A stretch of DNA of 43,640 bases from Chrysochromulina tobinii (taxonomy: Eukaryota > Haptophyta > Prymnesiales > Chrysochromulinaceae), in contig JWZX01003392.1 in assembly GCA_001275005.1 (NCBI GenBank), positions 1 to 43,640 of the forward strand, written 5' to 3'. The notes beneath the pieces were generated by a model, which did not search any database, was not told where the DNA came from, and saw only the letters and a list, made by a program, of their open reading frames with translations. Shown here in pieces: positions 16,490 to 25,552 of the stretch. How positions within the stretch are numbered: position 1 is the stretch's first letter; each line of letters opens with the position of its first letter. A program made the translations under genes and the position numbers.

Positions 16490-18874
16490 ATGCCGACGCC
16501 CACGTGGCTGCAGCGCGAGCTAGCGCTCATCGCTGCTGAGGCGGAGCGCCGCCACGAGCACGAAGTCGAGTCGCTGCGTCACCGGCTGCAACAGTGCGAG
16601 ACGGAGCGGATGCAGTCGCAGCTGCACGCGCTTCAGCTCGAGGCACAGTTGCAGGAGGCGGACGCACAGCGCCAGGAGCTTGAGGGTGCGCTGGACGATG
16701 CGGAGAGCGAGATCGCGCAGCAGCGCCTGAATTCGGACCACGACAAGCGCGAGGAGCGCACCGTTGAGGCCGCGCAGCTGGCACGGATCAACGAGCTGTC
16801 CCGTGAGCTTATCGCGACGCGCTTCGAGCTTGCTGCGGCGCTCGGCCTGCTGCCGCCGACGGCGACGCCCTCGGCGTCCACCGAGGTATCGCGCCTCGGC
16901 CTTGATGCCCTGCTCAGTGCCGCTGCGCGACTCGATCTGCAGGCGGCTGACGCGATCCTCAACCCAGCTTGCGTGCTCACGCGGGCCGTCGGCGCGGCGA
17001 ATGCCGCGTCTGACGACGACGGCGCCGCTGCTACCAGCTCCGGGCTGGCACCGACCCCAGCGGCGGGTGCACCGGCCGCCGACGTCTCATCGCCGCCGAC
17101 TCTCGGCGAGATTTGCCAGGCCCAGCGCGATGCGCTGAGCGTTAGCCTCGACCGTGCACTGCTCACCGTGTGCAAGCCTGTCACCTCGCCCTCGGCCTTG
17201 GCCGTCACTGGCGCGCGAGGCGCCCGCGCCGGCACGACCGCCGGATCTGCCGGATCCGCGCCCAGCCCGTCGTTGTCGCCCACCTCCCTCAAACCGCGAG
17301 GCTCGCCAGCGGCCAGCGGCAAGCCGAAGCGCTCACCTCTCTCACCGCGCTCGCCCGCAGCAGTGAGCGCCGGAGCCGGCGCAGCGGCTGCCTCGGCCGC
17401 CCGCGCGCATGCCGCCGCCGCGGCGGCGATGGCGACCGCGAAGGGCGTGTCCCCGCCAAAGGTCGCCGATGATTCGATCGCCGAGTCGTCAGTTTCGTCT
17501 GGCGCAGACGGTGACGATGCGGAACGCGGTGGCGTACCCGAGCATACGTCGCCGGCCGACGAGGAGGCCGAGGCGCCTGGCGCGCGCGCGCGCTCGGCAG
17601 AGGCAGCTGGCGCACTCATCGAGGCCTTGCTGCTGCGCGGCGCCCAGGTGAACGCTGTGGACGAGACCGGGCGCACCGCAATCCACTGGGCATGTGAGCG
17701 CGGGCAACCGCTCATCGCGGCGCTACTGGTACAGCACCACGCCTCCTTGGAGGTGGTCGACGCACGCGGGCGCACGCCACTGCATGCGGCAGCGGCGCGC
17801 GGGAGCGGCACGCTCGTCGAGCTGCTCCTGCGGCACGGCGCCGACGAGACGGTCGAGGCATCTGACGGTTCGACGGCCGGTAGCCTTGCATCTGCTGCCG
17901 CTGACAGCGGCGCGGCCACCACCCTCGCCGACTGCACGCTGCGCGTCGCGGGGATGGCGCGCCGTGCGAACGCGCTGTACCGGCGCGGCCTTTTCGGCAA
18001 GGCGACGACGGCCTTCGAGAAGGCCCTCGAAGTAGCCACGGGCGCGGGCGCGTCTGTGTGCTCCGCGACAGACGTGGCTACTCTCCATTTCAATTGCGCG
18101 CGGGCCGCCATCAAGGAGGGTCGACACGTGTTTGCCCTCGAGCAGGCGACGGAGGCGGTGCGCGCTCGGCCCGACTATGCGAACGCAGGCATGCTGCAGG
18201 CCGAGTGCCACATGGAGCTCTTCGACTTCGACGCGGCCGCCGCCGCTTACCGGCGCGTCGCCAGCCTCGAGCCGCACAACAGCGCGTGGATCGACTGCGC
18301 TGAGCGCGCAGAGACGATGGCGCGTGCCACGCCGTATGAAGTGCTTGGAGTGCCTGACACGGCGGATGCGCCCGCGATCAAGCGCGCCTACCGGGTGCAG
18401 TGCCTGCAGTGGCACCCGGACAAGCACCAGAAGACGGCTGAGGAGCGCGCGCGCGCCTCGGCCATGTTCCAGCGCGTGACGAGAGCGTATGAGACTCTCT
18501 CTGATGAGCTCGCGCGCGCGGACCTCGACATTCGGCTGCGTGCTGATGCGCTGCGCGCCTTCCGCGCAGAGGCTGACTTGCGCGCCGGCACCGCCGGCGC
18601 GGGCATGGGCGCGGGCATGGGCGTGGGGGGCCGTGGTGACTTTGGCGGCGTCCACCACGCGCCCACCGTGGACCAGATCTTGCAAGACGCGATGCGCGCG
18701 GGGCGCGAGTTCGCTCGCGACTTTGGCGAAGCGACCGCGTACGATGAGCGCGGCTGCTACAGCGAGCGGTACACCCACGACCTCGACGAGGACTTGCGCC
18801 AGCCAAATTTTGGCGCCTGGCGCAAGCCGTCGCGCACGTCGCCTGCCTGGTTCGAAAACGACACCGCGGTGTAG
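16490..18874 (+). CDS. Coiled-coil/ankyrin/TPR/J-domain co-chaperone
   Basis: Single-exon protein of 794 aa from ATG 16490. Residues about 5-120 form a charged coiled coil (QLHALQLEAQLQEADAQRQE). A long Ala/Ser/Pro-rich linker follows. About 372-467 are two to three ankyrin repeats (DETGRTAIHWACERGQPLIA and ARGRTPLHAAAARGSGTLVE). About 487-610 are TPRs (ANALYRRGLFGKATTAFEKA, NCARAAIKEGRHVFALEQAT, ECHMELFDFDAAAAAYRRVA). About 614-680 is a J domain (PYEVLGVPDTADAPAIKRAY) with an intact HPD (WHPDKH). The TPR-J half matches DNAJC7/TPR2, which bridges Hsp70 and Hsp90 clients; HPD means it should stimulate Hsp70 ATPase. The C-terminus is Gly/Met-rich then charged. The ankyrin plus coiled-coil front is not part of ordinary DNAJC7, so the combination is unusual. 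Cytosolic location is inferred from the absence of any signal. Confidence 0.9.
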   Translation: MPTPTWLQRELALIAAEAERRHEHEVESLRHRLQQCETERMQSQLHALQLEAQLQEADAQRQELEGALDDAESEIAQQRLNSDHDKREERTVEAAQLARINELSRELIATRFELAAALGLLPPTATPSASTEVSRLGLDALLSAAARLDLQAADAILNPACVLTRAVGAANAASDDDGAAATSSGLAPTPAAGAPAADVSSPPTLGEICQAQRDALSVSLDRALLTVCKPVTSPSALAVTGARGARAGTTAGSAGSAPSPSLSPTSLKPRGSPAASGKPKRSPLSPRSPAAVSAGAGAAAASAARAHAAAAAAMATAKGVSPPKVADDSIAESSVSSGADGDDAERGGVPEHTSPADEEAEAPGARARSAEAAGALIEALLLRGAQVNAVDETGRTAIHWACERGQPLIAALLVQHHASLEVVDARGRTPLHAAAARGSGTLVELLLRHGADETVEASDGSTAGSLASAAADSGAATTLADCTLRVAGMARRANALYRRGLFGKATTAFEKALEVATGAGASVCSATDVATLHFNCARAAIKEGRHVFALEQATEAVRARPDYANAGMLQAECHMELFDFDAAAAAYRRVASLEPHNSAWIDCAERAETMARATPYEVLGVPDTADAPAIKRAYRVQCLQWHPDKHQKTAEERARASAMFQRVTRAYETLSDELARADLDIRLRADALRAFRAEADLRAGTAGAGMGAGMGVGGRGDFGGVHHAPTVDQILQDAMRAGREFARDFGEATAYDERGCYSERYTHDLDEDLRQPNFGAWRKPSRTSPAWFENDTAV

Positions 18875-19593
18875 CCCCTTGCGTATGTTGAGCAGAGGCG
18901 AATCATGCGGAGCGAGCGTACATGGACACGACGGAGAAGATCCATACGAAACCGCGGAAAGAAGCGGCCGTCCTGTCCGGCGCTGGCTGAGCGCCACGTC
19001 CGTGAGAGGGGGTAGGGTCGGCAGTTGGACTGCATGCCCCACATGGCGTGGCCCACGACCAGACGGGATACTTAGCATGAGCGGCGCGTCTGGCCACCAC
19101 ATCAGGCTTACCCCCGACCGCGCGATGTGTGTGTGTACTGGAGCGCGCGTTAGCGGTGGCGGGTGGGGGTGCCGCCGGGCGCACGTGTTTGCGTGTGGCC
19201 AACCCCCAGGAGCGGCTGGGGCTGCGCCCGCGGCCCCGCGCGCGCTCTCACATCGCACGGGTTGCGCCCTCTCCGCGATAAGAACCACAGTATGCAACCA
19301 TCCTCGATGCGGCGCGGCCCGTTCTCGTTGACTGTGGGTCACTCCTGGGTCCACTCCTGGGTCCACCGTTCTCCAAACCCGGCAAAACGATGACCGGACG
19401 ATGCATCCGCGGGCCGGAAGCAGTCCGAGCAGGATGCAAAAAGCCCGGCCGCGGCGTGCGCGGTGCGGCTCCCGCGCGCGCCGGGCTCCGCTGCACGAGG
19501 CCCGGTTTGCGGTATACGTTAGGGTAGAAGCCGGTGAGATGCGTCGAGAAAATGGACTCCTCTCTACAACGCATGCTTGATTCTAAAGGTCGT
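18875..19593. other. Intergenic, convergent 3' ends
   Basis: Separates the 3' end of the J-domain gene (+) from that of the FKBP15-like gene (-). A TCCTGGGTCCAC direct repeat (two copies, about 19345-19370) was seen; nothing else recognised. Confidence 0.5.
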
Positions 19594-21525
19594 TTACTCC
19601 AAACCAAAAAAGGCGGCGGGACTGCAGTCGAACCGCGCCCTAGCGGTTGCGGCAGGCGCAGCACGCCCGTCGGCTGTCTCCTTGGCAGCGCTAGTCCGAG
19701 GCGGAAGGCGTGCCGTTTGTGAGATCCTCACGGCACTTCGGCCGTGGCGAACAGTAGGCAGCGATTTTGGGGTGCCAACTTGCGCTCGCTGCTCGTCGAG
19801 GCTGTCCTCATCGTCTTGGCCAAAGAGTGCCTCGAGAGTCGTGGGCAACGCCCGTCGAGAAGCGTCACGGCGAGCGTCGTCGAGAAGCGTCCCTTGCCTG
19901 CCGTCCTCGTCCTCGTCCTCGTCCTCCTCCTCCTCCTCTTCCTTTTCAGCCTTCGGCTCTACAGCCAGATCGAGCGCCGGGAGAGCATGCCTCTCCTGAA
20001 AAGACGCCGTTCCAGGGGCGATCGGATTCAACAGCTCCTCGCCCACCGCTGCCTGCGCTGCCGACGCTGCCGACGCCTCCACTGCCCCCTCTCGCCGTCG
20101 CATCTTGTACAGGCTCACCTGGTGGAACAGCTCGGAGCCCGTACGCGAGTGCAACCCACGGCCTGCCCGCGCAATGTAGCGCACGCCGCCCTTGGCCATG
20201 CTGATGATCCCCACCTCGAAGCCAGGCGCCATGCTGGGCGCGCCGGCTGCACCCGCCGATTCGGCCTCTTGTACGGGCACCTTCAGCTTGTGGGGATTGC
20301 TCTCATCGCCCGTCGCATCCGCATGCTCGCCGAGGGGTGAGGTGACGCCAGATCCTCGCCAGTCCGGGCTCCCCGGCGGCGGCTGTAGTGACCTCGGCAT
20401 CGGCCAACGCTGCCATCGGACGCCGACTGTGTCGCCTGGCTTGACCGTGCTGCCTTGGCCCAAGATCACGTCCTGCACCACCCAGCCGCTCAGCAAGTCG
20501 CGAGACGGGGCTTTGAGGCCGCCGCCACCGGCACCAGCGCCGCCGGGCGCAGGAGCCATCGCTGCCGCCTCGAGGGTCGCTTTGAGCTGCTTGATCTGCG
20601 GCTTGAGCTCGGCCGCTTTCTCATAGTCCTCAGCCTCGACCGCTTGCGTGAGCTCTGCCTGAAGGCGCAGGTACGGAGCCTGCAATTCCATCAAGTGGAC
20701 CGCCTGCATCTCGGCCATGCGCGCCGCGTTCTTCTCGCCAGCGGCGGCGGCGGCGGCTGCGGCGGCAGCGGTGGTGTCTGGGTGCGCAGTCGCAAAGGCG
20801 CGCACCAGCGTAACGAGCTGGAGCAAGTTCGTCGTCTGGTCGTGCGTGGCGAAGTTGAGCAGCCATGTCTGGCCGGAGTCGTCGTGCAAGCTCACGCTCA
20901 GCTCACTCGGCACGCCGACCGGTCCCATCACTGTCGTGATCGAGAAGGGTCGCTTGCTCTGCGGCTCGTACAAAACGAGTTGGAAGGGCTTGGGTGTCGG
21001 CCCGCCGATGAGCGCCAACCCCGCGGGGCGTAGGGGCTGCCATTCGCCCTCGAGCTTCTTGAAGACCTGGACCAACGCTGCAAAGAGTGTCATGCTCGGC
21101 CCGTCGCTGTGTGGCGTGTTCTCCCGAGGGCGCACGGGATCAGGCTCGGGCGCACTGGGTGATGCGGCAGGTGCTGCAGCTGACATCGCGGTGGGGGCTG
21201 GCGCCGGTTTAGGTCGCACCGGAGGCTTCCAGCTCAGCTGTTCCAGTGCATCATCTTCTGCGTCTGTTTCAAATAGGTGGTTGAGATGGCTTGTCCGATT
21301 GACAAGCCCACCCTTGGCCGCAACGACCGCAGGGGCCGTCAATCGCGAGCTCGCTGGACGCAGGCTGAAATCATCATCCTCGAGGCTAAGGAGAGCCGAT
21401 ATCTGACGAGGTCGGGTCTCCGCGGCGGCCTTCGTCGAAACGTTGAACATCGATGGGGGGTTCACCGCGCCGTCGGGAAGTTGTCGGAGGTCGCGTTGCT
21501 TGCGAATTAGAGGGCTGTGAATCAT
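19594..21525 (-). CDS. FKBP15-like protein: WH1, UVR-like coiled coil, FKBP
   Basis: 643 aa from ATG 21525 (the open frame reaches 21591 only by a GTG). About 142-245 is a WH1-type domain (TLFAALVQVFKKLEGEW, SITTVMG, WLLNFATHDQTTNLLQLV). About 275-312 is a UVR-like helix pair (VEAEDYEKAAELKPQIKQL). About 338-478 is an FKBP-type peptidyl-prolyl isomerase fold (GWVVQDVILGQGSTVKPGDT, then EVGIISMAKGGVRYIARAGR) with a long insert, finishing with GSELFHQVSLYKM. WH1 plus FKBP in this order is the FKBP15/WAFL architecture, linked to actin and endosome traffic in animals. Whether the isomerase is active is uncertain because several canonical aromatic pocket residues are not evident. The tail has an acidic run of about 20 Glu/Asp and a disordered end. 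No intron needed. Confidence 0.8.
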   Translation of the reverse strand: MIHSPLIRKQRDLRQLPDGAVNPPSMFNVSTKAAAETRPRQISALLSLEDDDFSLRPASSRLTAPAVVAAKGGLVNRTSHLNHLFETDAEDDALEQLSWKPPVRPKPAPAPTAMSAAAPAASPSAPEPDPVRPRENTPHSDGPSMTLFAALVQVFKKLEGEWQPLRPAGLALIGGPTPKPFQLVLYEPQSKRPFSITTVMGPVGVPSELSVSLHDDSGQTWLLNFATHDQTTNLLQLVTLVRAFATAHPDTTAAAAAAAAAAGEKNAARMAEMQAVHLMELQAPYLRLQAELTQAVEAEDYEKAAELKPQIKQLKATLEAAAMAPAPGGAGAGGGGLKAPSRDLLSGWVVQDVILGQGSTVKPGDTVGVRWQRWPMPRSLQPPPGSPDWRGSGVTSPLGEHADATGDESNPHKLKVPVQEAESAGAAGAPSMAPGFEVGIISMAKGGVRYIARAGRGLHSRTGSELFHQVSLYKMRRREGAVEASAASAAQAAVGEELLNPIAPGTASFQERHALPALDLAVEPKAEKEEEEEEDEDEDEDGRQGTLLDDARRDASRRALPTTLEALFGQDDEDSLDEQRAQVGTPKSLPTVRHGRSAVRISQTARLPPRTSAAKETADGRAAPAATARARFDCSPAAFFGLE

Positions 21526-21673
21526 GTGTGAAACTACAGAAGAAGGCCCTGGTGACCCCGATGATCCTAGAGGCCTTCGGCGGCATTTCACCGCACTCTC
21601 TACGCTTCATCCGGCGCCTCGCGCTGCATTTCTGCATCACACATGTACAAGCCGTCGGGCAAGCCGTCTTCTA

Positions 21674-21757
21674 AGTCTTCGTCGAGGCGTCTTCGTCGAG
21701 GCGCTACATGTACGCCTACGTAGGCGCTACGTACGCGCTACATGTACGCCTACGTAC
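21674..21757. repeat. Short direct and inverted repeats
   Basis: GTCTTCGTCGAGGC occurs twice in tandem (about 21675 and 21688), followed by a 22-bp unit beginning GCGCTACATGTACGCCTACG at about 21701 and 21735. The unit itself contains the palindromes TACATGTA and CCTACGTAGG/GTACGTAC, so the block can form several alternative hairpins. Confidence 0.8.
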
Positions 21758-21910
21758 GGGCAAAAGGATCGCGCGCGCGCGACAGCACCGAGATGAAGAT
21801 GCGCCTTATCAAGGACGCGCTTTAGCGCGTTAAGGCGACCGGGCTGCCTCGGCGCCGGCGAATTGGAGGGGCCGAGGGTCGCGATCTGGTTCTACATGTA
21901 CTGTACAAGT

Positions 21911-21951
21911 ATCGTATGAAGCATTAATATGAAGCAATTGATATGAAGCAC
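21911..21951 (+). repeat. TATGAAGCA tandem repeat, three copies
   Basis: Three copies of TATGAAGCA separated by 4-5 bases (units of about 14 nt), AT-rich relative to the neighbourhood. Confidence 0.8.
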
Positions 21952-22346
21952 ACGGGTACTGTCTGTAACGGGTCAACACAGTAGCTACATGGTACCGGTT
22001 AGAAGACACGCCGGGAGGAGCTGGGTCCTGAGGCGCACACGAGACAGACACACGATTCATCTCTCCTCCTCATATCCTCCTCAAATACCGAACCGCGCGA
22101 TTCCCCTCCCTAACCCCTCCCCAGCGCCTACGAGACCTCGGCGTCGGCGTTGAATCGCGCACCACGGCGCCATGTGCTCCTCCCAACAGGACGATTACAT
22201 CCCTCGAGACCTCCGCGTCGGGCCCCACCTGGAACTTGGCCTTCCCCTTCGCCTTCCCCTTGGCGACGTGGACCGTGTGGAGCGCCGCCTTGGCAACCGA
22301 ATGGCAGTGGCGGCGATGCTGGTAGTGGATAAGAGAGTCCCAGCCA

Positions 22347-25300
22347 TCACCACGCATCCATTGCAGCGCAGAGGTATGGTGCATGATACAGGGCGGCCGC
22401 CGACGAGAGATGATGGTAATCATCGTATGCGCGCAAACTTGTTCCGGGAACCTGGCTGTTGCACACACGGCCATCGCACAGCAATGGGCCAAGCTCATAC
22501 ACGAAGACAGTGTTTGGGTATCGTGCTGCAAGCGCGTTCTTGACGCCGAGATTGTAAGTCCGATGAGGTTCCGTAGACCAAGAGTTGTACGCATACTCGC
22601 ATTCGGAAGAATGGAGGTGACGGGCACATGGGCCGGGATCAAAGCCATATTTCATCCCGAAGCTATCATGCAGCAGCAGCAACTTCGCACCCCTCGCCTG
22701 TATCTGCGGCAGTAATGACGCTTGGTAGAAGGCAACGAAGCTACTCTCGCTGACCGAAGATCCCGGTGCGTGTAAATCTATTTCCCATCGCACGAGAGCG
22801 ACGACGTCCCCTGCTCTCAAGCCCTGCTGCAGCATCATGAGGACGGTCTCCTGGTATTGCCGCACCTTGTCTCCAACATAAATGTCCATGCAGCGGTTCC
22901 ATACTTCTCTGGGCCCGAGGGGGCATATCCCCGCAGCGGTCCACACAAAGACCATGCCGACTGCCTCCGCAGCTGCTCGAAGGCCAATTGAAATGGCGGC
23001 TGCATGAGAATCCCCAAAAAGCCAGAGGGCCCGCTTGTTCTCAGGGCCCCTGTTTGGTGTGAGGCACCTGACCACCAACTGCATCTCAAAGTGGGCCGGA
23101 CCACTTTGAGAGTTCGGTCTTTGCCAGCACGGGTCATGCTGCCACCAATGCGACGTGTGCCCAGATGTGGCGGCTTCATCAAGACATGGCACCGGGGCGG
23201 CGGTGTCTACCTGTGGCGGGCTATGAAGAGTGCTCACACTTCTGGGATGCCCAGGGAACGGGCCAGAGTTTCTGCACATGCACCGTGCCGCATGCGGCGA
23301 CGGCGGTGGTGGCGGCAGTTGGGGGGCAGCACGGGTTACACGCGGAGGACAAGATGGTGATGGCGGCGATGGCAGAGGCTGGGGTGGTGACAGCGGCGAC
23401 ATATGCGTCATTTGACTAAGGTGGCCTGGCAACGGCGGGAACGGTGGTGTTAACATTGTCACGTTGGCGATGGTGGAGATACGCGGAGGACATGGTGGTG
23501 GCGGCGGTGGCCGCGGCTGGGGTGGTGACAGCGGCGACACATCAGTCATTTGACTTAGGTTGCCTAGGTGGCCTGGCAACGGCGGGAACGGTGGTGTTAA
23601 CATTGTCACGTTGGCGATGGTGGAGATACGCGGAGGACATGGTGGTGGCGGCGGTGGCCGCGGCTGGGGTGGTGACAGTGGTGATGCACCCGCCATTTGA
23701 CTTAGGTGGCCTGGCAACGGCGGGAACGGTGGTGTTAACATTGTCACGTCGGCGACGGTGGAAATATGCATGTTAGCGTATTTGAGCGCCTGAAGCGCTA
23801 TCTCGAGAAGGCCGATCATCCCGAAGCCCAGTGCAAAGATCAGCCAGCGACGGCGTGGGCGCCATCGCCGCGCGTAACCCTCAACACCATGGTAAATGAC
23901 CAGCGCCGCAACCACGGTAATTGCAATCGCTGCACATCTGTCTGTCATCGCGTCGAAATCTCCGAGCCACTTGAAGCCGACAAAGACAGGCCAGTGGGCC
24001 AGGTACAGGGGGTAGGAGAGGCGGCCAACATACGCAACGGGTGCACAGCCAATGAACGTCGGGATGAGGGGTGACGTGATGCGACCACTGCTCCCAGGAA
24101 TCACTTGGGGTTTGACTAGCGAGGGGCAGCCGAGGGCAATCAGACCGAGGGCTGCGCCGATGGCAAAGATCGACCAAGGGAGCGGAAAGTCGTGATCGCC
24201 AGGCGTCAGTGTGAAAGCGACAGCCATCAGGCCTAAGACGGTCATCTCGCCCGTGATCACGGCGAGCCACGCCAATGCACCGCGCCCCTGATCTGGATGG
24301 CTTTGCTGCCCTTCGCCGCTCATCGTCACAGTTGTGGTCGCCGTGCGGTCGCCGAGCTGCCTCCTCGACCGGTCGTCTTGCCAGTGGTACAGGATGGCGC
24401 CGGACATCAGCTGCCAGAAGCGCGATGGGGTCATGTAGAAAGCCCACTGCTGGTTGACGTATGTGGCCACGAAGCACGTCACAAACGAGAGCGCCGCCGT
24501 GCAGACCAGCAGGCGGGATGGGCGCTGGCTACAGTGGTTGCCAGAGCCAGCCACAACACGGGTGCCATAGGCCATCACAAGGATCATCGGGAAGGTGAAG
24601 TAGAACTGCTCCTCCACACCTAGCGACCACATGTGAGTGAAGGGGTTGCTCTCGAGGGTCTCCGGGCCATCGTCAGTGTACCCCTGCCCGCGCAGGGCAA
24701 AGTTGACATTGGCCATGCCGAGCAGCGCCCACTGAGCAGCGGTGTAGTACTCGTCCAGCCGATCGTACACCGGAGGGAAGGCCGTGGCGAGGAGGACGCT
24801 CGTGGCGAATACAGAACACCACATAGCCGGAACCAGTCGTTTGACACGCCGCGAGTAGAAGTCTAGCAGCATGTCACGGGCTGAGGCGCTCTGTTTTCGC
24901 AGCAGGCTGCCAGCCACGACAAAGCCCGAGATTACGAAAAACATGTCAACGCCTGTCAGACCTCCAGCTGCGCGCACGGCAGCGAAAGAGAGTCACATGC
25001 CAGCAAGTGTCGGTAGCATGTCAGGTGGACGACCCCGTGCGTTTCGTAGAGAGTCAGGTTCGACCACTTGCAATTACGCAGCCACTCATGTTTCATGTGG
25101 TAGAGGATCACTGCTGTCAGGGCGACCGCTCTTAGGCCATCGACATCCGGCCTGTACTCGGCATTGCTACTAGTCAGGGATTGCAGTGAGAGCTGATGAG
25201 AGGGGTCCTGTGCCTCGATATCAGCCATCTGAATCTTCTCCTCGTCTTGCACTACTTGATTAAAGCGGTGCTTGTGCCGCTGAATGCGCCCAATGCGTCG

Positions 25301-25552
25301 GGGCCCAAGAATGCGGCGTGGATCGCGTGGCAGCGTCACGACCTCCTTGTGGTTCTTTGCTGCGGTCTCTGACGCCTTCAGGCCGTTGTGCTCGCCGACG
25401 CCGCGGCCATGCGACCGCTGGTTCCTCCGTGGCATAAACATGACGGCGGGCACACAAGAGGATTCGATTCTATTCTCGGTGTCAAACTCGGTCGGCGTTC
25501 CGCTTATATTCCGCTTATGGGAATATGGAACGTTAGGCAACGATGCATGCAT
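22347..25552 (-). CDS. OafA-like membrane acyltransferase fused to SGNH domain, one intron
   Basis: Predicted O-acyltransferase that acylates surface glycans. Exon 1 is 25552-25078 and exon 2 is 24967-22347; the 110-nt intron (25077-24968, GTAATT..GCGCAG, phase 1) rebuilds a CCT codon, and the join restores the family signature YHMKHEWL-P-GGLTGVDMFF. Exon 1 carries YRPDVDGLRAVALTAVILYH, transmembrane helix 1 with the conserved Arg and His. Exon 2 has the remaining helices (MWSLGVEEQFYF, GRLSYPLYLAHWPVF), a Pro-rich repeated linker, then an SGNH domain with LFGDSHA at its start and DDYHHLSS at its end, supplying Ser and Asp/His. This AT3-SGNH fusion is common in bacteria (OafA/OatA type) and rarer in eukaryotes. 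Total about 1031 aa if it starts at 25552; ATGs at 25441, 25435 and 25228 are alternatives, and the region near 25500 looks regulatory, favouring a later start. Confidence 0.88.
23333..23770 (-). repeat. Coding minisatellite in acyltransferase linker
   Basis: Near-identical copies begin at about 23421, 23568 and 23706 (periods 147 and 138 bp), with a diverged partial copy at the left. Each encodes IANVTMLTPPFPPLPGHL, an SQM segment, SPLSPPQPRP and a Pro run. All copies stay in frame. They form the flexible stalk between the membrane domain and the SGNH domain. Confidence 0.9.
25497..25531. promoter_or_regulatory. Nested inverted repeat near acyltransferase start
   Basis: GTTCC..ATTCC..GGAAT..GGAAC form two nested inverted pairs, with TTCCGCTTAT also repeated directly. 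It lies just inside the longest possible reading frame, which suggests it may instead be promoter or 5' leader. Confidence 0.4.

Larger units (their letters stand above)
21526..22346. other. Intergenic, repeats and palindromes
   Basis: Upstream of the FKBP15-like gene and downstream of the acyltransferase gene, both on the minus strand. Contains the palindromic repeat block and the TATGAAGCA repeat listed separately, a (GC)n run near 21768, and a CGCGC-TTTA-GCGCG hairpin near 21817. No gene recognised. Confidence 0.5.

Noticed and set aside
16633-19366. 493- and 547-codon minus-strand open frames
   Set aside because: Both are antisense to the ANK-TPR-J gene, Arg/Ala/Ser-rich, and carry no domain.
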